64,000 bases of DNA from positions 3,782,001 to 3,846,000 of the forward strand of contig NZ_CP019450.1 of assembly GCF_001983995.1 (NCBI RefSeq). Direction: 5' to 3'. Under the pieces are notes generated by a model. It saw only the letters and a program-made list of their open reading frames with translations. It was not told where the DNA came from and did not search any database. Positions 9,205 through 17,533 of the stretch are shown piece after piece. The position numbers were made by a program, and so were the translations under genes. The DNA comes from Halioglobus japonicus (GTDB taxonomy: Bacteria > Pseudomonadota > Gammaproteobacteria > Pseudomonadales > Halieaceae). The stretch's first letter is position 1. Each line of letters opens with the position of its first letter.

Positions 9205-10335
9205 ATGGACTCCAACCCGGCTGGCTTCCAACTTCTCACTGAGGATCCCGACCAGGCGATCCTGGAGCTCTCGGGCGACTGGGCCCAGGGAAACGCACAC
9301 CGCGACTTTTATATTCTCCGGGACGAGTTACCCTTCGTGCAGAGCAAGAGCCTGATCGTCGACGGCTCTGCCATTTGCCAGTGGGACTCAGTCCTGATGG
9401 CGTTTCTCCTGCAATGTTTCAATCAATGTCGCGATGCCGAACTGGCGTTCAGCACCCGGGACATGCCCGAGGGCGTCGAGCGCCTGCTGAGCGTGGCGAC
9501 TGCCGTTCCCGAGCACACGCCCCCGGACCCTCCCCCCACATCCGTATGGAAGCAATTGAACCCAGCGGGGCTGCTGAGGACATTCTGGAAGCGAACACGG
9601 GAAACGCTGGCCTTTATCGGCGAACTCAGCGTCGCGCTGGTCAACCTCGTCCGCGGCCGGGCCAACACCCGCTACACCGATTTCCGGCAGTTTTGCTATC
9701 AGGCCGGGCCCAATGCCTTTGCCATTATCAGCCTGACCAGCCTGCTGGTCGGTATGATTCTGGCCTATCTGGGTGCGGTGCAGCTGCAGCAGTTCGGCGC
9801 GGAAATCTATGTGGCCGACCTGGTGGTTATCGGCATGCTCCGCGAAATGGGCGTATTGATGACGGCAATTGTGATGGCGGGACGCACCGGCGCCGCCTAT
9901 GCCGCGCAACTGGGCACCATGCAGACCAACGAAGAGATTGACGCAATCACCACCATGGGAATTTCGCCCATGGAATTTCTCGTTGTGCCACGCATGCTGG
10001 CTCTGGTGGTCATCATGCCGCTGCTGACCGTGTACGCCAATCTGCTCGGCATTATTGGCGGCGGTATCGTCGCCGGCGGCATGGGAATCACACCACTGAT
10101 GTATATCGCTGAAGGCCAGACCGCTCTGCACATGAACCATATCCTGGTTGGCATGTGCAAAAGCGTGGTGTTCGCCATTCTGATCGCGGCCGCTGGCTGT
10201 CGCGCTGGCATTAACAGCGGCCGCAGCTCTGCCGCAGTCGGCCAGGCCGCCACCGAGGCCGTCGTCACGTCTATCGTTTATCTGATCGTGGCTGATGCGG
10301 CGATTAATATCATTTGCCAGCAGGTGGGTATCTGA
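9205..10335 (+). CDS. MlaE-family lipid ABC transporter permease with N-terminal STAS-like domain
   Basis: 376 residues. Residues 1-110 look like a STAS-type regulatory domain (DGSAICQWDSVLMAFLL). The rest is an MlaE-type permease with five or so membrane segments, including LTSLLVGMILAYLGAVQLQQFGAEIYVADLV and the conserved block EIDAITTMGISPMEFLVVPR. It is the membrane channel of an MCE-type system that moves phospholipids or other lipids between inner and outer membranes. The stop overlaps the ATPase start by one base (TGATG). The fused STAS domain differs from Mla systems where the STAS protein (MlaB) is separate. Confidence 0.9.
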   Translation: MDSNPAGFQLLTEDPDQAILELSGDWAQGNAHRDFYILRDELPFVQSKSLIVDGSAICQWDSVLMAFLLQCFNQCRDAELAFSTRDMPEGVERLLSVATAVPEHTPPDPPPTSVWKQLNPAGLLRTFWKRTRETLAFIGELSVALVNLVRGRANTRYTDFRQFCYQAGPNAFAIISLTSLLVGMILAYLGAVQLQQFGAEIYVADLVVIGMLREMGVLMTAIVMAGRTGAAYAAQLGTMQTNEEIDAITTMGISPMEFLVVPRMLALVVIMPLLTVYANLLGIIGGGIVAGGMGITPLMYIAEGQTALHMNHILVGMCKSVVFAILIAAAGCRAGINSGRSSAAVGQAATEAVVTSIVYLIVADAAINIICQQVGI

Positions 10336-11108
10336 TGGATACCCATATCGCCGTTCGCGGCCTGACCATGGCCTACGGATCATTGCTGATTCAGCGCGAC
10401 TTGAACTTCGACATTCACCGCGGCGACATTTTCGTCATCATGGGCGGCAGTGGTTGCGGTAAAAGCACCCTGCTAAAACACATGTTGGGGCTGCTGCCTC
10501 CCGCCTCCGGGGACATACTTTATTCCGGTGACAGCTTCGTGAACGCCACCGCTGACCACCGCGAGGCCATGCGCCGCCGCTGGGGCATTACCTACCAGTC
10601 CGGAGGCTTGTTCAGTGCTATGACCGTGGGTGGCAACGTCGCGCTGCCGCTGCAGCTCTACACAGACTTTGCCGCGGACGATATCGCCGACATTGTGGCC
10701 TATAAGCTCGCCCTCGTCGGGCTCGCGGGTTATCAGGAGTACTATCCCTCGGAGATCAGTGGTGGCATGCGTAAACGCGCTGCCCTGGCCCGCGCCATAG
10801 CCCTGGACCCCGAGATATTGTTTTTTGACGAACCCTCCGCAGGACTGGACCCAATCAGCTCCCGGCTATTGGACGAGCTGATCGTACAATTGCAGGAATC
10901 CATCGGCGCAACAGTGGTCATGGTGACACATGAATTGCCGAGTATTTTTGGCATTGCCACAAACTCGGTGTACCTGGATGCACAAAGCAAAACCATGATT
11001 GCCTACGGCGATCCCCGTGAATTGCGTGATCACAGCGACCAGCCGGTCGTGCGACAATTCCTGGCCCGGGAAAGCGCGAGTGATTCAGAGCAGGCCGCGG
11101 TGAGTTGA
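10335..11108 (+). CDS. MlaF-family lipid ABC transporter ATPase
   Basis: 257 residues. It is the ATP-binding subunit that powers the MlaE-type permease. Walker A is GGSGCGKST, the Q-loop lies in TYQSGGLFSAMTV, the signature is ISGGMRKRAALARA, Walker B is EILFFDEPSAGLD, and the switch His is in VTHE. The open frame starts at 10314, but ATG 10335 overlaps the permease stop and avoids a seven-residue extension. It is the second gene of a four-gene unit. Confidence 0.92.
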   Translation: MDTHIAVRGLTMAYGSLLIQRDLNFDIHRGDIFVIMGGSGCGKSTLLKHMLGLLPPASGDILYSGDSFVNATADHREAMRRRWGITYQSGGLFSAMTVGGNVALPLQLYTDFAADDIADIVAYKLALVGLAGYQEYYPSEISGGMRKRAALARAIALDPEILFFDEPSAGLDPISSRLLDELIVQLQESIGATVVMVTHELPSIFGIATNSVYLDAQSKTMIAYGDPRELRDHSDQPVVRQFLARESASDSEQAAVS

Positions 11109-11156
11109 GCAGAAAAAGATGAGCACTGAGCATGAAAAGCCAGAAGCGAGTAAGCC

Positions 11157-12119
11157 ATGAGTGAAAAACCCCACACGGTAGCCATCGGGGCGTTTGTAAC
11201 CGGCGCCCTGCTGATCGCGGTGACGATGATTATTTTCGTCCTCGGAACCGGTTTCGGCAGCGAACGCAGCAAGGTCGTCATGGTATTTGAAGGCTCCGTG
11301 AAAGGACTGACACTCGGCGCCCCCATCGCCCTGCGCGGCGTTCAGGTGGGCCAGGTCACCGATATCGAACTCATCCTGGACACGGAAACCGTCGACCTGA
11401 TCATGCTCGTTGAAGCCGAGATTCGCGGCGAGAACGTGCGCCGCAGTGGCACCAGCACCGAATCCCTCACCGAGGAACTGATTTCTCGCGGGCTGCGCGC
11501 CCAGCTCAACACCCAGAGCCTGCTGACCGGGCTTCTCTATGTTCAGCTGGATTTCCACCCCAACAGCGAGATCAAGCTCGCCGATGTGGATTCGCCCTAC
11601 CTGCAGATACCGACGATTCCCACCGAACTGGAGCGGCTGCAACGCAAGCTCGAAACCATTGATTTTGCGCGCGTCGCCGGCGATCTGGAAGCTGTGGCTT
11701 CAGGCCTCAACCACTTCGTTACCAGCGAGGGCTTTCAGGGGCTCCCAGCCCAAGCCCAGAGCACGCTGGCATCACTCACCGATCTCAGCGAACGCTTGTC
11801 GGCACAGATAGACAGCAGCGGTCCGCGCCTGGATCAACTATTGGACGGCGCCAACACTACGGTCAACACCGCCAACCAGGAGCTACCTGAGCTAGCGGCG
11901 CTGGTAAAAGGGAATCTCGCTCAACTCGAGAAGGCCATAGGCACATTCGAGAGCGGCGTCTCAGAACTGGAATCACTGCTGGACCAGGATTCCGCTACTG
12001 TTTACGAACTCAACCGGGCTCTGCGTGATCTCTCACAGGCCGGGCGCGCGCTGCAACAGCTGGGCCGCACGTTGGAGGAACAACCCGAGGCCCTGCTCCG
12101 CGGCAGGCAAGGAGACTAA
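11157..12119 (+). CDS. MCE/MlaD-domain lipid transport protein
   Basis: 320 residues. An N-terminal membrane anchor (GAFVTGALLIAVTMIIFVLGTG) is followed by one MCE domain at about residues 40-115 (SVKGLTLGAPIALRGVQVGQV). A long, mostly helical C-terminal region carries periodic Leu/Gln (residues 165-310). MCE proteins form periplasmic rings or tubes that carry lipid between membranes. It lies 48 bases after the ATPase and 2 bases before the auxiliary lipoprotein. The single MCE domain with a long helical tail resembles helix-needle MCE proteins. Confidence 0.9.
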   Translation: MSEKPHTVAIGAFVTGALLIAVTMIIFVLGTGFGSERSKVVMVFEGSVKGLTLGAPIALRGVQVGQVTDIELILDTETVDLIMLVEAEIRGENVRRSGTSTESLTEELISRGLRAQLNTQSLLTGLLYVQLDFHPNSEIKLADVDSPYLQIPTIPTELERLQRKLETIDFARVAGDLEAVASGLNHFVTSEGFQGLPAQAQSTLASLTDLSERLSAQIDSSGPRLDQLLDGANTTVNTANQELPELAALVKGNLAQLEKAIGTFESGVSELESLLDQDSATVYELNRALRDLSQAGRALQQLGRTLEEQPEALLRGRQGD

Positions 12120-12121
12120 TC

Positions 12122-12694
12122 ATGAGAGTATTTGCACTGGCCTGCGGCATACTGTTACTGGCTGCCTGTAGCAGCACACCCAGCAATCACTACCTGCTGC
12201 AGACCAAGGTGAACAGTATCCCCGCCAACAGCTCTCCGTCAATCGGCGTGGGGCCCGTCGAAGTCCCGGCCTATCTGCGCAGGGAACAACTGGTCTACAG
12301 CACCGGGGGAAACCAGATTGAGATCGATAGCGTGCAGCGCTGGGCGGAGCCACTGGAGGGCGGCATTGGCAGAGTGGTTAGCCTGAATCTGGCCGGCCTG
12401 CTCGAGACCAACAGTGTCCAGACCTTCCCCTATCACTCCAAGCGCTTGCCGGAATTTGGCATCAAGCTGCATATCCACAGCCTCGACGCACGCCCCGGAA
12501 CAGCGAGCCTGGTGGCAGAGTGGCTGGTTTATCGACCCGCCAGCGGCGAATCAATGGAACGGAGACTGACCCAACTGACCACGGGTCTGGATGGACAGGC
12601 TGACCTGGCCCCGCAACTTCCCGGGGCGTACAGCGAATTGCTGTGGCAACTCAGCGAAGAGATTGCCGGCGCAGTGCGCAGCCAGCTCGACTAG
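12122..12694 (+). CDS. ABC-type transport auxiliary lipoprotein (PqiC/YmbA-like)
   Basis: 190 residues, with a lipoprotein signal ending LLLAAC. The body has the PqiC/YmbA (DUF330) pattern: NHYLLQ, IGVGPVEVPAYLRREQLVYS, and RWAEPLEGGIGRVVSLNLA. It is probably an outer-membrane-anchored partner for the MCE ring made by the gene 2 bases upstream. The gene ends within the last bases of the convergent SDR gene (4-base overlap). Confidence 0.87.
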   Translation: MRVFALACGILLLAACSSTPSNHYLLQTKVNSIPANSSPSIGVGPVEVPAYLRREQLVYSTGGNQIEIDSVQRWAEPLEGGIGRVVSLNLAGLLETNSVQTFPYHSKRLPEFGIKLHIHSLDARPGTASLVAEWLVYRPASGESMERRLTQLTTGLDGQADLAPQLPGAYSELLWQLSEEIAGAVRSQLD

Positions 12695-13455
12695 AAATCG
12701 TCGGGGCGCAGCATGGCATCTGAGCCGCCATCGATAAAATAAACCGACCCACAGACAAAGTCCGCCTCTTCAGACAGCAGGAACCGCATCACGTTGGCGA
12801 TCTGGTCCGGCTGGGCAGTGCCGCCCCAGGGCACCATGTCACCAAAGTCGCGCATCGCCTGCCCCAATTCCTCATCGGCATACACCTGCTCGGTCAGCGG
12901 GGTCATGGTAATCCCGGGAGCCACCGCATTCAGCCGCACACCGGCCTTGGCATAGTCCACCACATTGCGACGCATCCAGGCGGTTACCGCGCGCTTGGAA
13001 CCCGCATAAGCGGTGTGGCCATCTTTGCCGGAGATATCTTCGATTGTGGCGGCTTCGTCACCCGCCAAACAGAGCTCGACGTAGGGGTCGTCCTTAGGAA
13101 CCATAGGCGCTGAATTCGACGCCACCAGCAGCATACTGCCCCGGCGCTGCCCCACCAGATCGCGCAAACCTTCTGCCATTTCTACGACAGCGAAGTAGTT
13201 CACGGCAGGAATCAATCCCAGTGGGCGCGCCACTGGCGGCAGGCCTGCGCAGGGAATGAATCCGTCGAGTCCCTCAGGCGCCCGCTCCCTGATGCCGGCA
13301 ATGGCTGCCTCGCGCCCCTCGCGGTTTGAGAGGTCAGCAATAATATCGCCCTCTTTGATGTCCACAGAGATAACTTCATGGCCACGTTCCAGCAGCTGTT
13401 TTCTCAGTTCACCACCTATACCGGTGGCGCCGCCGGTCATTGCATACAGACCCAT
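12691..13455 (-). CDS. SDR-family oxidoreductase (coniferyl-alcohol-dehydrogenase-like)
   Basis: 254 residues. The Rossmann start is TGGATGIGGE; the acidic residue after strand 2 (ISVDIKEGD) points to NAD(H). The catalytic Ser is in VASNSAPMV and the active site is YAGSKRAVTAW. The C-terminus VCGSVYFIDGGSDAM is typical. The length and the long insertion between Ser and Tyr resemble 3-alpha-hydroxysteroid/coniferyl alcohol dehydrogenases. The gene diverges from the TonB-dependent receptor, and a perfect TGTGA-N6-TCACA palindrome lies in its leader (13472-13487). Confidence 0.85.
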   Translation of the reverse strand: MGLYAMTGGATGIGGELRKQLLERGHEVISVDIKEGDIIADLSNREGREAAIAGIRERAPEGLDGFIPCAGLPPVARPLGLIPAVNYFAVVEMAEGLRDLVGQRRGSMLLVASNSAPMVPKDDPYVELCLAGDEAATIEDISGKDGHTAYAGSKRAVTAWMRRNVVDYAKAGVRLNAVAPGITMTPLTEQVYADEELGQAMRDFGDMVPWGGTAQPDQIANVMRFLLSEEADFVCGSVYFIDGGSDAMLRPDDF

Positions 13456-13471
13456 TTTGATTGCTCCACAT

Positions 13472-13487
13472 TGTGAAAGGGTTCACA
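13472..13487. promoter_or_regulatory. CRP/Vfr-like palindrome TGTGA-N6-TCACA
   Basis: TGTGAAAGGGTTCACA is a perfect 6+6 inverted repeat and matches both half-sites of the CRP consensus. It sits 17-32 bases upstream of the SDR start on the minus strand, in its leader or core promoter. At that spot a bound regulator would more likely repress the SDR; it could act on the receptor from a distance. Binding is inferred, not shown. Confidence 0.5.
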
Positions 13488-13506
13488 TTCTACCCGGGGT
13501 TTATCC

Positions 13507-13520
13507 TGTACCATCGTACA
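13507..13520. promoter_or_regulatory. Inverted repeat TGTAC-CATC-GTACA (possible operator)
   Basis: Perfect 5+5 inverted repeat with a 4-base spacer in the same divergent region, 20 bases from the CRP-like site. The form is that of a dimeric repressor site. Which regulator would bind is not known. Confidence 0.35.
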
Positions 13521-13787
13521 ATAAAGGCATCTCAGGCATTCTTTTTCAGCCTGGTTTAAGGTTTTGTGCGAACAATTCGCGCCTTCGTGGAAAAACTTCT
13601 TAGATGTCGATTTTCCGCAGGCTTTGAGGTCGCCTGTGAAGGTAGAATCAGCCCCAGAATTGGTAGGGAAACCGGCCTTATAACAACAACTTATACGTGA
13701 AAGCCGGAAGGTCACTGCACCGCTTAGAGTCGCAGGGCGCCGGACAGCATTAACGATACAAATACATTGAACTACGGGACATAACCG

Positions 13788-16253
13788 ATGAGTAACCCAA
13801 GCACCGATCGCGGCCTGCAAGCTGCGACGAAAAAGCCCCTGCACAAGGCCGTAAAGACTGCCCTGTTTGCACTGGGCGCAAGCACGCTGGCCATTCCGGC
13901 CTTCGCCCAGACCAGCGCCGGCGGCTACAGCCTGGCCCTGGAAGAAATTGTGGTCACCGCCCAGAAGCGTGAAGAGGATTTCATGTCTGTACCTGGCTCG
14001 GTGAACGCGTTCACCACCCAGGACATGATTAACACTGGCGCCGCCACCATTCAGGACATCGACACCTTCATGCCCGGTGTGGATATTGCGGACACCGTCG
14101 GCGGTACCACCCAGTTCGGCATTTCGATTCGCGGCATCTCCAGCCCGAATATCAGCTCGGGTCAGGACGCCTCTGTGGCCGTGTTCTACGACGGTTCATA
14201 CATGCCCCGCGCTGTAACCTCTATCCCGTTCACCGACATCTCGCGCACTGAAGTCCTGAAAGGCCCCCAGGGCACGCTGTTCGGCCGCAACGCCACCGCC
14301 GGTGTAATCAACATCGTACCCAACAAGCCCCACGAAGAATTTGAGGGTTTTGTAAAAGCGCGCGTCGGCAACCAGAACATGCTGCGCATGGAAGGAATGG
14401 TGAATGCTCCAGTTACAGACAATGTATTCTTCCGCGGCAACCTGTTCTCTCACCAGCGCAACGGCTTTACTGAAACCGCCACGAACGGTGACGACTTCCG
14501 CAATGAAGGCTTTATTGCCGGCCGCGGCGTACTGCTGTGGGACGTGTCCGAAGACACCTCCGTCCAGTTGGCGGCAGACTTTGAAGACCGTGATGAAATG
14601 CCCCGCGCCGCTATCGGTGTGAACCCCAAGTACTCTTACCAGGGCAGCGAAGATCCCTTCCGCAGCAAGGACCAACACGATGTAGCCGGTGCAGGCAATG
14701 CATACGACAGCAACCGCAACAACGAGGAAGAAACTCGTAAAATGTACGGTGTATCGTTACAGATCGACCACGTCATCAACGATGCATGGTCCATGTTCGG
14801 TATCGTCAGCTACCGCGAGTGGGAAACCACCAACCTGCAGGAAGAGGACGGCACTGCCCAAATGCGCCGCTACCTCGACACCAACAACATCGAAGATTCC
14901 GACATTCTGTACAGTGAAATCCGTTTCAACTTTGTACAGGACAACCTCGACCTGATCCTCGGCGCGAACTACAGCCAGGAAGACGTATTCCAGCGCACCG
15001 ACATCGGCCTGCTGGCTGACTCCTACATGCAGTTCGTCAGCATCGATCTTCTTCCAGAAGTCGGTATTGAACCCGATCAGGATACCCATGCCTGGGATAT
15101 CTTCGGCGACCAGCCCGACCAGTGGTGGCTGGACGTATCCAACTTTGCCGGCGTAGCCGTACTGCCGCCCGAATTCAGCGGTGAATACTTCACTGAGACC
15201 ATGGATAACACCGGTGACTTCGTCAACTGGGGCGTATTCATTGACGGCACTTACCAGCTCACCGACACCATTCGCATCGCCGCCGGCCTGCGTTACAGCT
15301 ACGATGAGAAGGACTACTCCTGGCAGACCTATCCCTCGACCATCGACTGGCCGATCGCTCCTGCCCGCGTGAACTACAACCCCGCCGAGACCGGCGCACC
15401 GGAAGATCAGTGGTTTGGCAAGTTTGAGTCCAGCGACGACTGGAACAAGACCACCGGCCGCCTCGTTGCCGACTGGGAATTTAGTGATATCGCCATGGCC
15501 TACGCCTCTTACTCCACCGGCTACAAGTCCGGCGGTTTTGACGGCCAGAGCTTCAAGTCCGTACAGACCGGTTCCTTCGCACCTGAAGAGATTCAGTCTT
15601 TCGAAGTCGGCCTGAAGGGTGATTTCTTTAACGAGACACTGCGTACCGAGCTGTCTGTGTTCCGCCACGAACTGGACGATCGTCAGGTTCAGCGCGACAT
15701 TAAGGAAGGCCCGGATGATCCCACCGCGGCCCCCGGTATCGTCAGCGAAGACCTGGAAGTAGACGGTATCGAGCTGCTGCTGACCTGGACAGTCACCGAC
15801 AGCCTGCGCCTGGGTGCACTCACCACCTATCGTGAAACCGAAGAAACCTCTGACACCTACTTCAACTCGGCAGGTGAACTCGCCGGTGGCGAGACCATCG
15901 AAGACGACTCCGGCACAGAGTACACGCTGAAGTTCGACTGGACCCCTGAGATCCCCACCGGCTTCCTGCTGGTACACGCGCACTACGTGTATAACGAGGA
16001 CACCGGCCCCAACGAAGACACTGCGATCTACACCACTGGCCCCTGGTACTTCCAGGACCAGAAGCTGCTGAACGCACGTATCTCCTGGACCAATGACGAT
16101 GAGAACATCGAAATTGCGCTGTGGGGTAACAACCTGCTGGACGAAGAGTACGCAGTGAACCCCGGCGGCCTGGCTGCTGATGTACTGGGTGCCTACCACA
16201 CCCGCATCGACGACCAGCTGACCTACGGCCTGGATCTGCGCTACTCTTTCTAA
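13788..16253 (+). CDS. TonB-dependent outer membrane receptor
   Basis: 821 residues. The signal peptide ends near AIPAFA (residue 40) and the TonB box EEIVVTAQK is at 52-60. A plug domain follows (SVPGSVNAFT, SIRGISSP, TEVLKGPQGTLFGRNATAGVINI) and then a long 22-strand-type barrel ending in the aromatic residue F821 (DLRYSF). The plug style matches the CirA/FyuA-like receptors common in marine Sphingomonad/Halieaceae genomes, which take up iron chelates or large organic molecules. Its neighbours are catabolic genes with no iron genes nearby, so an organic substrate is the better guess. An intrinsic terminator follows. Confidence 0.92.
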   Translation: MSNPSTDRGLQAATKKPLHKAVKTALFALGASTLAIPAFAQTSAGGYSLALEEIVVTAQKREEDFMSVPGSVNAFTTQDMINTGAATIQDIDTFMPGVDIADTVGGTTQFGISIRGISSPNISSGQDASVAVFYDGSYMPRAVTSIPFTDISRTEVLKGPQGTLFGRNATAGVINIVPNKPHEEFEGFVKARVGNQNMLRMEGMVNAPVTDNVFFRGNLFSHQRNGFTETATNGDDFRNEGFIAGRGVLLWDVSEDTSVQLAADFEDRDEMPRAAIGVNPKYSYQGSEDPFRSKDQHDVAGAGNAYDSNRNNEEETRKMYGVSLQIDHVINDAWSMFGIVSYREWETTNLQEEDGTAQMRRYLDTNNIEDSDILYSEIRFNFVQDNLDLILGANYSQEDVFQRTDIGLLADSYMQFVSIDLLPEVGIEPDQDTHAWDIFGDQPDQWWLDVSNFAGVAVLPPEFSGEYFTETMDNTGDFVNWGVFIDGTYQLTDTIRIAAGLRYSYDEKDYSWQTYPSTIDWPIAPARVNYNPAETGAPEDQWFGKFESSDDWNKTTGRLVADWEFSDIAMAYASYSTGYKSGGFDGQSFKSVQTGSFAPEEIQSFEVGLKGDFFNETLRTELSVFRHELDDRQVQRDIKEGPDDPTAAPGIVSEDLEVDGIELLLTWTVTDSLRLGALTTYRETEETSDTYFNSAGELAGGETIEDDSGTEYTLKFDWTPEIPTGFLLVHAHYVYNEDTGPNEDTAIYTTGPWYFQDQKLLNARISWTNDDENIEIALWGNNLLDEEYAVNPGGLAADVLGAYHTRIDDQLTYGLDLRYSF

Positions 16254-16266
16254 TTGAACTCCGCCC

Positions 16267-16944
16267 TCAGGGGCGGAGCTCGATCAGCTCTCCAAACCCC
16301 TCCATCTCGGAGGGGTTTTTGTTTCTGCTATTACCAATGCTTGCGGGCAGTTCCTGCAGGTACCATTCCGATTTCAATTCGCCGCGGAACACCGGATCAT
16401 TGGCAGCAATCGGCCGACTATTGTCCAACCACCGGCTCCATTCATCTTCCGCCAATACCACTGGCATGCGCTTATGCCAGGGTGCAAAAGGTTCTGCGGC
16501 AGCGGTGGTCACCAGCGTGCAGCTGAGCATCTGCGAACCATCGCCATCCCAAACATCCCACAACGCCGCAACCGCGAGCGCATGCTGGGCATTGGAAATC
16601 AACCAGGGGCTCTTGCGCCCCGCCACTGTGCGCCACTCAACAAAGCTACTCATCGGCACAATACCGCGCTGACGCTTGAAGGGCGTGCGAAATGCGCGGC
16701 TGGTCGAGAGACTTTCGGAGCGGGCGTTGAACATACTGTATTTCTGATCAACCGCCGGCGCCCAGGAAGGCGTCAGCCACCAGCGCGCGGCATCCATCTG
16801 TCTGCCCGCCCCCGTGTCGAGAACCAACCCCACACCTTCTGTCGGCGCAATGTTAGTGGCAGTGGGCAGCTTGAGATCAATTCCGAGGTCGCGCAGTAAC
16901 GACTGCAACCCCGGGCTATCAATGACATTAAATCTTCCACACAT
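16267..16944 (-). CDS. SOS response-associated peptidase, SRAP/HMCES (YedK-like)
   Basis: 225 residues from MCGRFNV. After Met removal Cys2 is the catalytic residue that cross-links to abasic sites in single-stranded DNA. Other family blocks are NIAPTE, RWWLTPSWAP, FNARSESL, KRQRGIVPMSSFVEW (with the active-site Glu) and PWHKRMPVVL. The open frame extends to 16980, but Cys2 must be at the N-terminus, so ATG 16944 is chosen. The C-terminal 15 or so residues are read through the terminator of the convergent receptor gene. Confidence 0.92.
   Translation of the reverse strand: MCGRFNVIDSPGLQSLLRDLGIDLKLPTATNIAPTEGVGLVLDTGAGRQMDAARWWLTPSWAPAVDQKYSMFNARSESLSTSRAFRTPFKRQRGIVPMSSFVEWRTVAGRKSPWLISNAQHALAVAALWDVWDGDGSQMLSCTLVTTAAAEPFAPWHKRMPVVLAEDEWSRWLDNSRPIAANDPVFRGELKSEWYLQELPASIGNSRNKNPSEMEGFGELIELRP
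16294..16320 (+). terminator. Rho-independent terminator of the TonB-dependent receptor gene
   Basis: The stem AAACCCCTCC / GGAGGGGTTT is followed by a T run (GGGGTTTTTG), 40 bases after the receptor stop. A second GC stem (CTCCGCCC/GGGCGGAG, 16259-16278) lies just before it. The same bases encode the last residues of the convergent SRAP gene. Confidence 0.8.
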
Positions 16945-16990
16945 GGGGCTCACTTTGCCTAAATCCGCCGCCGGGCTCAATACAGGTCTG

Positions 16991-17054
16991 TTTAGGTAAA
17001 CCCCCTTTAGGTCAATCCGGCGCTGCCTTGCCTGCCTGCAGCGGGCGGTTTACC
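16991..17054. promoter_or_regulatory. Repeat elements upstream of the DUF35 gene
   Basis: TTTAGGT occurs twice in direct repeat (16991 and 17006, 15 bases apart). AGGTAAACC (16994) is mirrored by GGTTTACCCT (17047), giving an inverted repeat across the promoter region. These may be operator sites for the DUF35/thiolase-like pair or for the divergent SRAP gene. Confidence 0.3.
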
Positions 17055-17082
17055 CTGACCGGCGTTTTTTCTGGAGGTTCTC

Positions 17083-17517
17083 ATGAGCGACAAACCGCTT
17101 GCGCCGGCCATTGACGGCTGGCACACCATGGAAGTTAAGCCCCACCTGATCGGCACCCAGTGCAAACACTGTGGCACTTACTTCTTCCCCAAGAACCACG
17201 ACTACTGCCGCAATCCGGCGTGTGACTCCACCGACTTTGACGAAGTGGAACTGAGCCGCACGGGGCATATCTGGAGCTATACCAACGCCTGCTACAAGCC
17301 GCCCGAACCTTTCGTGGCCGCCGAGCCCTTCGAGCCCTACTCCATCGCAGCGGTACAGCTGGAAAAAGAACAAATGGTCGTCCTCGGCCAGGTCATCGAA
17401 GGCGTCAGCTGTGAAGACCTCAAGGTCGGCATGCCGGTCGAACTGGTACTGGAACAGCTGCACGAGACCGATGACGATATCAAGATGACCTGGAAGTGGA
17501 AGCCCGTAGAGGCCTGA
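17083..17517 (+). CDS. DUF35 zinc-ribbon/OB-fold protein (acyl-CoA-associated partner subunit)
   Basis: 144 residues. The N-terminal rubredoxin-like zinc ribbon has CKHC at about 27-30 and CRNPAC at about 43-48. An OB-fold of the DUF35 type follows (GHIWSYTNACYKPPEPF, YSIAAVQLEKEQMVVLGQV). These proteins bind acyl-CoA and act as partner subunits of thiolase-fold enzymes, as in the steroid side-chain aldolase Ltp2-ChsH2 pair. Here it sits 16 bases before such a thiolase-fold gene. RBS CTGGAGG lies at a good distance from ATG 17083. Confidence 0.88.
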   Translation: MSDKPLAPAIDGWHTMEVKPHLIGTQCKHCGTYFFPKNHDYCRNPACDSTDFDEVELSRTGHIWSYTNACYKPPEPFVAAEPFEPYSIAAVQLEKEQMVVLGQVIEGVSCEDLKVGMPVELVLEQLHETDDDIKMTWKWKPVEA

Positions 17518-17533
17518 GCTGGAGTGAACGACA

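Larger units (their letters stand above)
13456..13787. other. 332-base divergent intergenic region between SDR and TonB-dependent receptor
   Basis: No reading frame here is supported. It holds two inverted repeats near the SDR end, listed separately. An A/T-richer stretch (13670-13700) precedes a leader of about 90 bases in front of the receptor gene. No clear -35/-10 pair could be fixed. Confidence 0.6.

Noticed and set aside
14757..16199. 480-residue minus-strand open frame
   Set aside because: It lies wholly antisense to the receptor gene and has no family features; the receptor's GC-rich codon bias explains it.
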